This document shows positions 34,286-43,778 of a stretch of DNA of 55,273 bases, piece after piece. Numbering within the stretch: position 1 is the stretch's first letter; each line of letters starts with the position of its first letter. Source of the DNA: an uncultured Clostridia bacterium (GTDB lineage Bacteria; Bacillota; Clostridia; Oscillospirales; Acutalibacteraceae); assembly GCA_947364045.1 (NCBI GenBank), contig CANARN010000009.1:1-55273 (forward strand). The letters run 5' to 3'. The notes beneath the pieces were generated by a model. The model worked only from the letters and a program-made list of their open reading frames with translations. It ran no database searches and was not told the origin of the DNA. Both the position numbers and the translations under genes were made by a program.

Positions 34286-35557
34286 TTATAATTTCTTTTT
34301 TATATGCTTTAGTGTTTGATAGCCTTTAAGCATCAGATTGTATAAATGATAAGTCGGTTTGCTGATTATTAAATCAAATTCGCCGATAAGCTCGCGAACA
34401 ACCGCTCCGAAGCCGCGCTTGAAATCAAACAGACCGAAGTGCTTTGAACTTTTGTCAAAATTGCCGTCAATGCCGTAAAAATTAAATCTTTCAAAGCCGT
34501 TTTCGATAGCATATTTAATAATATCCTGCTGTAATAAATACTGAGAATTGTATTTCATAAACGGCTTGTAGCTTGCGCCGAAAAGATAGACAATCTCCTT
34601 GCCGTGCATAATGTACCAGCCGCCTGCAATTATCTTTTTTTCGCCGAATTCGGCAATATTCTGTTTAAGTGTTTCAATTCTTTCCGATAAACACCCTTGC
34701 TCAAATTCGGTTTCGGCCGCCTCTTTGGCTTTCTTCGGATTATCCTTAATCACTGAAAGACGCTGACTGTTTTTATCATATTTTTCCTGAGAAGAATTGA
34801 GTAAAGCTTTAAAATCTATCTGAGCCAAAAGTACCTTGACTGCATTTTCTCTTTTAAGAACTCTGTACATTTCCTGATAATATGAAAGCGGACGGTCAAT
34901 GAAGCCTCGTCTTTCAGCCGTGTGGACCATTAAATCCTTGAATTCAAAAAGATTTTCCTCATCAGCTTCAAGAATTGTAATAAAATTCTTTTTACTGTTA
35001 TTTATGCCCCATTTTGTTCCGCTTCGCATATTTTTGTAAAGCTCGTCAAAGGTTTTGTCTTTAATGTCAAGAACTGAAATCCAACGTGGCTCCAAATCGC
35101 TTTTTTCATCCTGCTCAATGTAAAAACCGTTATGCTTAAAGCCCAGCTCGAAAAGCTTGTTCATTAAAGCATCATTTGCGGTATTTTCAATTACATTTCC
35201 GTCAATATCACGGAGCTGATAGTCAACATAAGGATTTATTTTCAGGCAGAAAACATTTTGCGTTTTAAGATATTTTTTAATTTCTTTTGTAAACTCTTCA
35301 AGTAAATCAAAATCAGAATAATCAAGCAAAAATCCGCGGGGGGCGTAGGCAAGCTTTGCGTTTATTACGGGAACCTTTTTGAAAAGCAACACAGTCGCCG
35401 CAATAATTTCGCCGTTTTCTTTAAATCCTACGATTTTTCCGCTCCAGTTATTTTTTTCTTTAATTTCTATCCAGTAAGGCGTTTGAAAGAACAAAGCCTG
35501 CGGATTGCTTTCGGAAAATCGCGTAAATTCCTGCTTGTCAAGCTCAGTCAGTTCCAT
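34286..35557 (-). CDS. FemABX peptidyltransferase, second of three
   Basis: A protein of 423 residues with the same layout as its neighbours. The segment LAYAPRGFLLDYSDFDLL fits the first GNAT-like half. A helical arm spans about 235-305. The C-terminal substrate half has FNFYGIDGNFDKSSKHFGLF and FKRGFGAVVRELIGEFDL. It overlaps the end of the first FemABX gene by 14 bases, which suggests a fixed ratio of products. In species with known systems each paralogue adds a different bridge position; the residue added here is not predictable from sequence. Confidence 0.9.
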   Translation of the reverse strand: MELTELDKQEFTRFSESNPQALFFQTPYWIEIKEKNNWSGKIVGFKENGEIIAATVLLFKKVPVINAKLAYAPRGFLLDYSDFDLLEEFTKEIKKYLKTQNVFCLKINPYVDYQLRDIDGNVIENTANDALMNKLFELGFKHNGFYIEQDEKSDLEPRWISVLDIKDKTFDELYKNMRSGTKWGINNSKKNFITILEADEENLFEFKDLMVHTAERRGFIDRPLSYYQEMYRVLKRENAVKVLLAQIDFKALLNSSQEKYDKNSQRLSVIKDNPKKAKEAAETEFEQGCLSERIETLKQNIAEFGEKKIIAGGWYIMHGKEIVYLFGASYKPFMKYNSQYLLQQDIIKYAIENGFERFNFYGIDGNFDKSSKHFGLFDFKRGFGAVVRELIGEFDLIISKPTYHLYNLMLKGYQTLKHIKKKL

Positions 35558-36809
35558 TTTTAATCTGTCCTTTAATTTTTTTCAATAAGTTATATACATC
35601 GTAAAACGGACTGCATTTCAGCTCAAACTGACCGATATATTCAATAACATTTGCCTTAAAGCCTTTTTTGAACTCATAAATGCCGTAATACTCGTTTTCG
35701 GGGTTAAAGTCGCCTGTAATTCCGTAAAAATTACAGTATTTGAAATTTTCTTTATACGCTTCCTTAATGTGATGCTCATACATCAAATATTTCGGAGTAA
35801 ACTGGCGGTACTCGTAAAGCACGCCGCTTGAAAGAGTAAGATACTCATTACCGCTTCTGAGTGACAGCAAACAGCCTATGTCTTTTCCGTTCGGGTTTTC
35901 TTCTTTAAATTTTGCCGCTTTTTCAAGCTCTTTTTCATATTTCTCAATTTGCTTTAAAGCGTTTTCTTTGTTTTTAAGAAGTCTTTCGCCCACGCTGTTC
36001 TTTTCCAGCTTTTTAAGAATATCCTCGTAATTTGCTTTTGCCTCATTTAAGAGATTTTCGGTATGCTCATAATAAATATCAGGGTCTAAATAAGCAATAT
36101 AAATTGTCATAAGGTCTTTCATATGCTTATACATTTTCTGATAGTAATCAAGACTTCTGTAAAAGAAATTCCTGCGTTTTGAAGTAATTTCAAAGATTTC
36201 CTCCATAACCTTAAGGTCGTCAATAGTGCCTTCTCTTACGGAAAGACCTTTTTTAATGCAGGCGTCAATATTTTTTCTTGTCTGTTTTGAAAATTTAGCT
36301 TTTTTTGCTTCATACGGCTCGTCGAGATTAAAACGGCAGCACCAGCGAACCTGCAAAGCGTCAAGGTAAATGTTAAAGCCGTAATGCTTATATCCCAGTT
36401 CAAGAAGATTGTTTACAGACTCATCGTCTGCCTTTTCCTCCGGAATAATTTCGCCCTCATGGGTGCGTACTCTGTAAATGACGTTAGGGTCAATGGTTAA
36501 AACAAAACCGCCCTGCTGTCTAATATATTTTTTCAGCTCTTCCGTGAAAAAACGGAGAAGCTCCTTGTTGTGATAATCAACTATAAGACCGCGGGGAGCA
36601 TAAAACTTTTTTTGTCCGAGAACAGTTTTATCCTCTAAAATCATAGAACCGGCAATGATTTTGCCGTTCTCTTTTATTCCTACAAAGTGTATTTTACTGC
36701 CAAGCTCTTTTTTCAGTTCGGACAGCTCTACGGTCTGCATAAAAGAAGCCTGCGGATTTTCGTTTAAAAAACTGCGGTATTCGCCGCTTGTTAATACGCT
36801 GAAATTCAT
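35544..36809 (-). CDS. FemABX peptidyltransferase, first of three
   Basis: A protein of 421 residues and the promoter-proximal member of the trio. The first half has FYAPRGLIVDYHNKELL. The insert of about 55 residues rich in Lys, Glu and Leu (near 255-310) is the expected two-helix arm. The C-terminal half has CNFYGITGDFNPENEYYGIY and EFKKGFKANVIEYIGQF. AAGGTGATTT precedes the ATG. It is the best candidate for the FemX-like enzyme that starts the bridge, by position only. Confidence 0.9.
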   Translation of the reverse strand: MNFSVLTSGEYRSFLNENPQASFMQTVELSELKKELGSKIHFVGIKENGKIIAGSMILEDKTVLGQKKFYAPRGLIVDYHNKELLRFFTEELKKYIRQQGGFVLTIDPNVIYRVRTHEGEIIPEEKADDESVNNLLELGYKHYGFNIYLDALQVRWCCRFNLDEPYEAKKAKFSKQTRKNIDACIKKGLSVREGTIDDLKVMEEIFEITSKRRNFFYRSLDYYQKMYKHMKDLMTIYIAYLDPDIYYEHTENLLNEAKANYEDILKKLEKNSVGERLLKNKENALKQIEKYEKELEKAAKFKEENPNGKDIGCLLSLRSGNEYLTLSSGVLYEYRQFTPKYLMYEHHIKEAYKENFKYCNFYGITGDFNPENEYYGIYEFKKGFKANVIEYIGQFELKCSPFYDVYNLLKKIKGQIKNGTD

Positions 36810-36848
36810 TAAATCACCTTAAATTTTTTCAGAAGATATACATATTAA

Positions 36849-36877
36849 ATATTATCATAATACCTATATTTTGTCAA
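36849..36877 (-). promoter_or_regulatory. Promoter of the FemABX operon
   Basis: On the minus strand TTGACA (36872-36877) and TAATAT (36849-36854) are spaced 17 bp apart, about 40 bases before the first gene. Confidence 0.75.
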
Positions 36878-36910
36878 TAAAACGCTGTTCTTAAACATCT
36901 GACGGGAACA

Positions 36911-36938
36911 AATAAAAAAGCACCGCAAAAAGCGGTGC
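36911..36938 (-). terminator. Terminator of asnA
   Basis: GCACCGC (36920-36926) pairs with GCGGTGC (36932-36938) around a 5-nt loop. On the minus strand the stem is followed by a T run (complement of 36914-36919). It separates asnA from the FemABX operon. Confidence 0.88.
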
Positions 36939-36950
36939 AAATATTATGAA

Positions 36951-37958
36951 TTAAAGAAGTGCAATGCCGTTTTCTTCACAGATTCTGTATGTTTCGCTGT
37001 CCCAAATGCTTGACTGAACCTCGCCTATGTGAGCGCAGCCCATAAGAAGCATACAAAGTCTTGACTGACCGATTCCTCCGCCGATAGTAAGCGGAAGCTC
37101 GCCGTTTAAGAGCATTTTGTGGAACGGTAAATTACGTCTGTCGTCACAGCCTGATTTTTTAAGCTGTCTGTCAAGGCTTTCGGCGTCAACACGAATGCCC
37201 ATTGATGAGATTTCAAAGGCCCTGCCGAGAGTGTCATTCCAGAACATTATATCGCCGTTAAGCTTCCAGTCATCGTAGTCGGGCGCTCTGCCGTCATGAG
37301 ATTTACCTGAACGTAATTCACCGCCGATTTGCATAATAAATGCGGTTTTGTGTTCTTTAAGGTACTCGTTTTCACGCTCGTGCGCGGATAAATTCGGGTA
37401 CATATCTTCTAATTCCTGAGATGTAACAAAAGAAATGCTTCTTGAAAGCTGAACGTCAATTACAGGAAACTGCTTTTTCAGCTTTTCAGAGGTGTCGCAG
37501 ATAACGTCCACAATATTTTGAACGGTAGATTTAAGATAATCCGTTGTTCTGTCTTCGGGAAGAATAATCTTTTCCCAGTCCCACTGGTCAACATAAACAG
37601 AATGAAGATTGTCAAGCTCTTCGTCACGGCGTATTGCATTCATATCTGTGTAAAGACCCTCATGAACGGTGAAATTGTAGCGCTTTAAAGCAAGCCTTTT
37701 CCATTTAGCAAGGGAATGAACCACCTGCGCGTCCTCGCCTACTGCGGGAATGTCAAAGGATACGGGTCTTTCAACACCGTTAAGATTGTCATTAAGACCT
37801 GAATTTTCTGTTACAAAAAGGGGAGCGGAAACTCTTTTCAAGCCGAGCGCGTCCGCAAATCCGAATTGAAATGTCTGCTTTATATATGAAATAGCGCGTT
37901 GCTGGTCATAACTGTTAAGCTTTGAAACATAGCCCTTAGGCACTGTTACGGTGTTCAA
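36951..37958 (-). CDS. asnA: Aspartate-ammonia ligase
   Basis: Ammonia-dependent asparagine synthetase of 335 residues (EC 6.3.1.1), related to class II tRNA synthetases. Family sequence includes SYDQQRAISYIKQTFQFGFA, ENSGLNDNLNGVERPVSFDI, and the C-terminal IGGGIGQSRLCMLLMG. The TTG at 37958 is preferred because GAGAGGAG lies 8 bases upstream and the product has the family's usual length. The upstream in-frame codons overlap the promoter. It has its own promoter and terminator, so it is a single-gene unit. Confidence 0.96.
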   Translation of the reverse strand: MNTVTVPKGYVSKLNSYDQQRAISYIKQTFQFGFADALGLKRVSAPLFVTENSGLNDNLNGVERPVSFDIPAVGEDAQVVHSLAKWKRLALKRYNFTVHEGLYTDMNAIRRDEELDNLHSVYVDQWDWEKIILPEDRTTDYLKSTVQNIVDVICDTSEKLKKQFPVIDVQLSRSISFVTSQELEDMYPNLSAHERENEYLKEHKTAFIMQIGGELRSGKSHDGRAPDYDDWKLNGDIMFWNDTLGRAFEISSMGIRVDAESLDRQLKKSGCDDRRNLPFHKMLLNGELPLTIGGGIGQSRLCMLLMGCAHIGEVQSSIWDSETYRICEENGIALL

Positions 37959-37990
37959 GGTTAAGACTCCTCTCTGAAAAAATATAAAAT

Positions 37991-38019
37991 ATGATACCAC
38001 ATCAGACTGCGTCAGTCAA
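37991..38019 (-). promoter_or_regulatory. Promoter of asnA (extended -10)
   Basis: On the minus strand TTGACT (38014-38019) and TATCAT (37991-37996) are spaced 17 bp apart, with TGG before the -10 box. Confidence 0.8.
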
Positions 38020-38030
38020 CCGAAAAATGC

Positions 38031-38846
38031 TTATAAAGCATATTCTTCAACTGCTTTGGCAAGTCCGTCCTCGGCATTGGAAAGAGCTGTGTGCCGAGCT
38101 TTTTTCTTTAATTCCTCACAGGCATTTCCCATTGCAAAGGAATATTTCGCAAATTCAATCATTTGCATATCGTTCATTGCGTCGCCGAAGGACATTACCT
38201 CTTCGCTTGTAATATTCAGTATTCCGCAAAGATGCGAGAGTGCGTCACCCTTGTTTGCCGACGGAACTGTCGCCTCAATTTCATCTTTTAGAGATGCGGT
38301 GACAAGCAATCCTAAACTTTTGAAATATTCAGCCAAAGACTGCCTTATACTTTCGTCTGCCGAGTAAACGGCTATTATTTCCGCACTTTGACCTTTTAAG
38401 GTTTCACAAAGATTTTCGCAAAGAACAGAGGACTCCATAAAAATTTTAAGGAAATCCGCAGGCAATTCTCTGCCGCTGTAAAATTGCTGTTTGTTTTCCT
38501 GAATGTAAACTTCGCTGTCAACATAGGTGTTGTAATAAACCGTCGAATCATTTAATTTTGCTAAAATTTCAGCGGTCAAATTCGGCGGAATATGATTTTT
38601 GTAAATTATTTTCTTCTCGTTCAAATCGTAAACGCTTGCACCGTTTGAAAAAATAACATAATCGGTAAAAGGAATTTGATTTATAACAGGGGTTATAAAT
38701 CCGAGAGTTCTGCCTGTTGCAATGGCAATTTTTATGCCTTTGTTATGCGCCTTCAAAAGCGTGTTCTTTGTCCTCTCGGTCACAGTTATGTGGTCAGGCG
38801 CCATAAGAGTGCCGTCAAGGTCTGTCGCTATAATTTTAATTGACAT
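38031..38846 (-). CDS. Cof-type HAD-IIB hydrolase
   Basis: A protein of 271 residues of the Cof subfamily of haloacid dehalogenase-like phosphatases. Motif I is DLDGTL with nucleophile Asp9. Motif II lies in IAIATGRTLGF. The C-terminal motif is MSFGDAMNDMQMIEFA. The IIB cap lies between. These enzymes hydrolyse sugar phosphates, flavin or pyridoxal phosphates with broad specificity. CGGAG precedes the ATG. It lies downstream of uxaC in the same direction with a 142-bp gap, so the pairing is loose. Confidence 0.92.
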   Translation of the reverse strand: MSIKIIATDLDGTLMAPDHITVTERTKNTLLKAHNKGIKIAIATGRTLGFITPVINQIPFTDYVIFSNGASVYDLNEKKIIYKNHIPPNLTAEILAKLNDSTVYYNTYVDSEVYIQENKQQFYSGRELPADFLKIFMESSVLCENLCETLKGQSAEIIAVYSADESIRQSLAEYFKSLGLLVTASLKDEIEATVPSANKGDALSHLCGILNITSEEVMSFGDAMNDMQMIEFAKYSFAMGNACEELKKKARHTALSNAEDGLAKAVEEYAL

Positions 38847-38881
38847 ATTAACTCCGAATGATATGTTTATTTGTATTTATG

Positions 38882-38955
38882 CGGAACCCCTCCGCCTTCG
38901 AGGGAGGGGGTGTTTTCGTAAGAAAATGACGGAGGGAATTTACTTTTTTTCCTGT
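38882..38955. repeat. GC-rich hairpin remnant
   Basis: ACCCCTCC around 38886-38893 pairs with GGAGGGGGT around 38904-38911 (one bulge), and a TGACGGAGGGA string follows at 38938-38948. The composition differs from the AT-rich surroundings. It looks like a piece of a dispersed intergenic repeat, but no second copy is in the window to confirm this. Confidence 0.3.
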
Positions 38956-38988
38956 TACTCCCTCAATGATGGAGCGAATCTTTCAAAA

Positions 38989-40389
38989 TCAAATTCCGAA
39001 ATATTTTTTCGCGTTGTTGAATGAAATATCCGCAACTACCTGTGACAAAAATGCAATGTCGCACGGGTACTTTCCATCTTCAACAAGGTCGCCGAGCATT
39101 TCGCAAAGAATACGGCGGAAATATTCGTGACGGGGGTATGAAAGAAAGCTTCTGGAGTCCGTTATCATACCGACAAATTTACCGAGAACGCCGAGGGCGG
39201 CAAGGTCGGAGAGCTGTTTGCGCATACCGTTGTAATGGTCGTTGAACCACCAAGCAGAGCCGAACTGAATTTTTGATTGCGCTTCACTGTTCTGAAAATT
39301 GCCGAGCATTGTGCCGAGTACGGTATTGTCCTTAGGGTTAAGCGTAAAGAGGACAGTTTTGGGAAGAAGTCCGTCTTTTTCAAGCGAATCCATAAACCTT
39401 GAAAGCTTTTCGGCTATCTGGCAGTCGCCGACGGAGTCAAAGCCTGTGTCAGCCCCCAAACGCTCAAACATTTTTGTGTTGTTGTTACGCATAGCGCCGA
39501 GGTGAAACTCCATCACCCAGCCTTTTTTTGCATATTCTCTGCCTAAAAACTGCAATAAAGCCGTACGGTATTTGTCCAGCTCATCAGTTGTAAAGCTTTC
39601 GTTTGCAAGAGCTTTTGTAAATATTTTTTCAAGCTCTTCGTCAGTCGCTTCGCTGTACGGGCAGTATGCAAACGAATGGTCAGAGGCGCGGCAACCCATA
39701 GAATCAAAGAATTCAATTCTTTTTCCGAGCGCGGTTTTTAAATCCCTAAATGATGTGATTTTCATTTGCGCGGCAGTTTCCATAGCATTAACCCACGAAA
39801 TAAACACGGGCGAGTCAATAAGAAAAGCCTTGTCGGGTCTGAAGGCGGGTAAAACCTTGCATTTGAATGAAGCGTCCTTCGCCAAAAGAGCGTGGTATTC
39901 AAGCGAGTCTGCGGCGTCGTCGGTTGTGCAAACGCAGACAACATTCGATTTTTCGATAAGCTCTCTCGGTGTAAATCCGCCGCTTTTGATTTTATCGTTG
40001 CATTTTTTCCATATTGCAGGAGCAGATTTGAGCGTTAAAGGTTCAAAAACATCAAAATACCTCTGAAGCTCAAGGTGAGTCCAATGATACAGAGGATTTC
40101 CTATGCAATAGCTTAATGCTTCGGCATATTTTAAAAATTTTTCATAAGGCTCGGCGTCACCTGTTATATATTTTTCATCTACGCCGAAGCCGCGCATTGC
40201 GCGCCATTTGTAGTGGTCGCCGCCCAGCCAAAGCTCCGTGATGTCACGGGGAGTTTTATTCTCGTAAATTTCTTTGGGGGACAGATGACAGTGCCAGTCG
40301 AAAATGGGCGTGTCCTTTGCTCCGTAATTAAAAATTTCTTTAGCTGTTTCGGTTGTCAGAAGAAAATCTTCATCCATAAACGATTTCAT
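38989..40389 (-). CDS. uxaC: Glucuronate isomerase
   Basis: A protein of 466 residues that interconverts D-glucuronate and D-fructuronate (and galacturonate and tagaturonate; EC 5.3.1.12) in hexuronate breakdown. The metal-binding start is PIFDWHCHLSPKEIYENK. Other family blocks are LWLGGDHYKWRAMRGFGVDE, GAMRNNNTKMFERLGADTG and the C-terminal YPRHEYFRRILCEMLGD. AAGGTGATATT precedes the ATG. No other hexuronate genes are nearby, so the pathway must be completed elsewhere. Confidence 0.96.
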   Translation of the reverse strand: MKSFMDEDFLLTTETAKEIFNYGAKDTPIFDWHCHLSPKEIYENKTPRDITELWLGGDHYKWRAMRGFGVDEKYITGDAEPYEKFLKYAEALSYCIGNPLYHWTHLELQRYFDVFEPLTLKSAPAIWKKCNDKIKSGGFTPRELIEKSNVVCVCTTDDAADSLEYHALLAKDASFKCKVLPAFRPDKAFLIDSPVFISWVNAMETAAQMKITSFRDLKTALGKRIEFFDSMGCRASDHSFAYCPYSEATDEELEKIFTKALANESFTTDELDKYRTALLQFLGREYAKKGWVMEFHLGAMRNNNTKMFERLGADTGFDSVGDCQIAEKLSRFMDSLEKDGLLPKTVLFTLNPKDNTVLGTMLGNFQNSEAQSKIQFGSAWWFNDHYNGMRKQLSDLAALGVLGKFVGMITDSRSFLSYPRHEYFRRILCEMLGDLVEDGKYPCDIAFLSQVVADISFNNAKKYFGI

Positions 40390-40504
40390 AATATCACCTT
40401 ATAAATAAACGATTTTATTATATTGTAGCATATTTTTGGAAAAATGAACAGTATATTAAATTTTTTCAGCGAAATATTTTAACCCTTTCATACGCACTAA
40501 ACTC

Positions 40505-40533
40505 TTGAATTATATACTATTATGTGATAAAAT
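40505..40533 (+). promoter_or_regulatory. Promoter of yebC
   Basis: TTGAAT at 40505-40510 and TAAAAT at 40528-40533 are spaced 17 bp apart, about 35 bases before the gene. Confidence 0.65.
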
Positions 40534-40568
40534 GAAGAGTAAAAATTTATAATGCAAGAGGTATAGCT

Positions 40569-41309
40569 ATGTCCGGACATTCAAAATGGAGTACCATTAA
40601 AAGAAAAAAAGAAAAAACAGATAATGCCAGAGCAAAGGTGTTTACAAAAATCGGCAGAGAGATTGCCGTTGCCGTTAAAGAGGGCGGGCCGGACCCTGCC
40701 GGTAACTCAAAGCTAAAGGACGTTATTGCCAAGGCAAAGGCGGCTAACGTTCCGAATGACAATATTGACAGAATAATAAAAAAGGCAGCCGGCGAGGGTG
40801 GCAGTGACAATTACGAAGATATAGTTTACGAGGGCTACGGCCCGTCGGGAATTGCTGTTATTGTTGAAGCGCTCACTGACAACCGCAACAGAACAGCGGC
40901 GGACGTTCGCCACGCTTTTGACAAATTCGGCGGAAATATGGGTACAAGCGGCTGTGTTTCGTTTATGTTCAGCCGTCAGGGCGTTATTCTCTTTGAAAAA
41001 GAGGATATTGACGAGGAACAGCTTATGATGGACGCTATTGAAGCGGGCGCTGTTGATTTTATTACAGACGAAGAAATTTACGATGTAAGAACAGAGCCTA
41101 ACGATATGGGCGCTGTTCGCGATGACCTTGAAGCAAAGGGATATAAATATGTTTCGGCAGAGGTCGAATATGTTCCGTCATCTTATACGGCTCTTTCCAA
41201 TCCCGATGACATTAAGAATATGGGAAGAATGCTTGAAATGTTTGAGGATAATGACGACGTTCAGAATGTTTATCACAATTGGGAGAATGAGGACGATTAC
41301 GAAGGGTAA
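40569..41309 (+). CDS. yebC: YebC/PmpR family protein
   Basis: A protein of 246 residues that begins with the family signature [21 protein letters not shown] central [19 protein letters not shown] and the acidic C-terminus also fit. Members act as transcriptional regulators, and recent work links the family to translation of proline-rich stretches. GAGGTATAGCT precedes the ATG. The first glycosyltransferase gene starts 21 bases downstream, so the polysaccharide cluster may be partly read from the yebC promoter. Confidence 0.96.
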   Translation: MSGHSKWSTIKRKKEKTDNARAKVFTKIGREIAVAVKEGGPDPAGNSKLKDVIAKAKAANVPNDNIDRIIKKAAGEGGSDNYEDIVYEGYGPSGIAVIVEALTDNRNRTAADVRHAFDKFGGNMGTSGCVSFMFSRQGVILFEKEDIDEEQLMMDAIEAGAVDFITDEEIYDVRTEPNDMGAVRDDLEAKGYKYVSAEVEYVPSSYTALSNPDDIKNMGRMLEMFEDNDDVQNVYHNWENEDDYEG

Positions 41310-41330
41310 TGTACCGCGGGAGGATAGGTT

Positions 41331-42542
41331 TTGAATATTCTTATAGTATCTCAGCACTTTTATCCTGATAATTTTCGCATAAACGACATCGCAAAAATGC
41401 TTGCGGAAGAGGGGCATCGGGTAACGGTATTGACATCGCTTCCCGATTATGAAACAGGTAAAGTACCTGCCGACTGTAAGGGCAGGAGAAACAGAAAATT
41501 TCAATGGAACGGCGTAGACGTTGTCCGCTGTTTTTCGGTTTCAAGACGAAACGGTCTGATTTTCAGAGCATTGAATTATATTTCTTTCTACCTGACCTCA
41601 ACGCTTAAAGCACTTAGAACGGACGGGGATTTTGACATTGCGGTTTGCTATCAGACGTCTCCCGTGCTTATGGCTAATGCCGCGCGCGCTTTTGCTGAAA
41701 AGAGGAATATTCCGTTTTTTATTTACTGTCTTGACCTTTGGCCCGAATCGCTGAAGGCATGGCATATAGGCGAAAAAAATCCTCTTTTTAAAATAATGCA
41801 TAAATATTCAAAGGGTATTTACAACAGTGCAGACTGCATCGGCGTGACCTCAAAGCCGTTTACTGAATATCTCAGTAAGGTGAACGGGGTTTCTGAAAAC
41901 AGAATAGTATATATTCCTCAGCATTCGGAGGATATGAATTTGAAGCCGAAAACGCGCACTGAGGGCGAGCCTTTTGTTTTCTCTTTCGGCGGAAATATAG
42001 GCAGTGTTCAAAATATTGAATGTATAATTGAGGCTGCCTCGCTTCTTAAAGGAAGAGACGATATAAAGATTGAAATTTACGGCGACGGAAGCGCGCTTCA
42101 GAACTGTAAGGCTCTTTCAAAAAAACTGGAAACAGATGATATGATTACTTTTTTCGGAAGGCTTTCAAAAGAAGAGCTTTGGAAAAGATATGAAAATACG
42201 GATGCATTCCTTTTAACATTAAAGCCGCAGGGCGTTATCGGTCAGACGGTGCCTGCAAAGCTGCAGGAATATATGTCAGGCGGCAGACCTATAATTGCTT
42301 CTATCGGCGGAGCGGCTGAGCAGATAATTAAGGAATCCGGGTGCGGAATTTGCGTACCTGCCGGTGACAGCGCGGCTTTGGCAAAGGCAATGGCGGATTT
42401 TGTGGCTGATAACGAAAAATATTCTGCCTGCGCAGCTTTGGGAAGAGAATTTTACGAAAATAATTTCACTGGAAAAAGCTTTATTGACAAGCTGACGCAA
42501 ACTCTCAGCAGTATAATCGGCTCTTCGGAGGAAAATAAATGA
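41331..42542 (+). CDS. Glycosyltransferase family 4 (WbuB-like)
   Basis: A GT-B enzyme of 403 residues. The N-terminal Rossmann half starts MNILIVSQHFYPDNFRINDI and has FFIYCLDLWPESLKA, typical of the WbuB branch that transfers deoxy or acetamido sugars. The C-terminal donor half has FGGNIGSVQNIECII and a late PAKLQEYMSGGRPIIASI. The TTG at 41331 is supported by GGGAGGA 6 bases upstream. It is the first gene of the polysaccharide cluster and overlaps the next gene by 4 bases. Confidence 0.88.
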   Translation: MNILIVSQHFYPDNFRINDIAKMLAEEGHRVTVLTSLPDYETGKVPADCKGRRNRKFQWNGVDVVRCFSVSRRNGLIFRALNYISFYLTSTLKALRTDGDFDIAVCYQTSPVLMANAARAFAEKRNIPFFIYCLDLWPESLKAWHIGEKNPLFKIMHKYSKGIYNSADCIGVTSKPFTEYLSKVNGVSENRIVYIPQHSEDMNLKPKTRTEGEPFVFSFGGNIGSVQNIECIIEAASLLKGRDDIKIEIYGDGSALQNCKALSKKLETDDMITFFGRLSKEELWKRYENTDAFLLTLKPQGVIGQTVPAKLQEYMSGGRPIIASIGGAAEQIIKESGCGICVPAGDSAALAKAMADFVADNEKYSACAALGREFYENNFTGKSFIDKLTQTLSSIIGSSEENK

Positions 42543-43720
42543 AAATTCTTCAGATAAACTCCACCTGCGGCTTCGGCAGTACGGGGCGTATAGCGGTCGA
42601 TATTTTAAACACCGTTGTAAAAAACGGCGGCGAAGGGCTTATTTGTTACGGCAGAGGCGAGGCTTCGGGCGGTGTTCCATCTTATAAAATCGGCAGTGAA
42701 GCAACGGTGAAAATTCACGGAGCTTTATCACGTATTACAGACCGTCAGGGCTTTTATTCTACGGGCGCAACAAAAGAGCTTGTCCGCAAAATAAAGGAAT
42801 ATGACCCTGACATTATTCATCTTCACAATATTCACGGCTATTACCTTGACATAAGAGTTTTATTTGATTATTTGAAGAAATGCGGAAAACCGATTGTTTG
42901 GACGCTTCACGACTGTTGGTCTTTTACCGGACACTGCGCATATTTTACAGCTTCGGGCTGTGATAAATGGAAAACCGGCTGTAATAACTGTCCGTCAAAA
43001 AAAGAATATCCGCAGAGCCTGTTGTGTGACAGTTCGGAAAAGAATTATAATGAAAAAAAAGAGCTTTTTACGGGAATTCCGGATTTAATATTAGTTACCC
43101 CGTCGGTTTGGTTAAAAAATTTGGTTGAAAATTCGTTTTTAAAGGAATATCCCGTAAAGGTTATAAATAACGGCATAAATACAGATGTTTTCAGGTCGAC
43201 GGAAGGCGGTTTCCGCCGCAGGTACGGCATTGAGAATAAAAGAATTTATTTAGGAGTTGCAAGCGTTTGGGAAGAGCGAAAGGGTCTTCGCGATTTAATC
43301 ACGCTTTCAAAAATGCTGAATGAGAACGAAAGCTTGGTTTTAGTCGGTCTTACAAAGGCTCAAGCGGAGCAATTGCCTGAAAGCGTTATAGGAATTGAAC
43401 GCACGGAAAGCGCAAAGGAGCTTGCGGAAATTTACACTGCGGCAGACGTTTTTCTTAATCCTACCTATGAAGATAATTATCCGACGACAAATCTTGAAGC
43501 TATTGCCTGCGGAACTCCTGTTGTAACATATGAAACGGGCGGAAGTCCGGAAAGCGTTACTGACGGTAGGGGAATTTCGGTTCCGGTGGGTGATACTGAA
43601 AAAATGTATAAAGCCGCGAAAGCTTTAACTCCGATAAAGGCGGACAACCTTTTTTCACTTGACGCAAGGGAAAGATATTCCGAATATGAAGCGCTTTATA
43701 AAGAATTGCTTGAAAAATAA
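42539..43720 (+). CDS. Glycosyltransferase family 4
   Basis: A GT-B enzyme of 393 residues starting MKILQINSTCGFGSTGRIAV. It has the metal-site-like cysteine stretch WTLHDCWSFTGHCAYF followed by KWKTGCNNCP, seen in one branch of GT4 enzymes. The donor-site motif is YEDNYPTTNLEAIACGTPVV with the expected glutamates. The ATG overlaps the preceding stop and GGAGG lies just upstream. It probably adds a sugar to a lipid-linked repeat unit at the inner membrane face; donor and acceptor are unknown. Confidence 0.88.
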   Translation: MKILQINSTCGFGSTGRIAVDILNTVVKNGGEGLICYGRGEASGGVPSYKIGSEATVKIHGALSRITDRQGFYSTGATKELVRKIKEYDPDIIHLHNIHGYYLDIRVLFDYLKKCGKPIVWTLHDCWSFTGHCAYFTASGCDKWKTGCNNCPSKKEYPQSLLCDSSEKNYNEKKELFTGIPDLILVTPSVWLKNLVENSFLKEYPVKVINNGINTDVFRSTEGGFRRRYGIENKRIYLGVASVWEERKGLRDLITLSKMLNENESLVLVGLTKAQAEQLPESVIGIERTESAKELAEIYTAADVFLNPTYEDNYPTTNLEAIACGTPVVTYETGGSPESVTDGRGISVPVGDTEKMYKAAKALTPIKADNLFSLDARERYSEYEALYKELLEK

Positions 43721-43778
43721 GCTTTAACTTAAAATTTAAGGAATACGCTGTTGTGACAGAACGGTGCAAAGTAAATTT

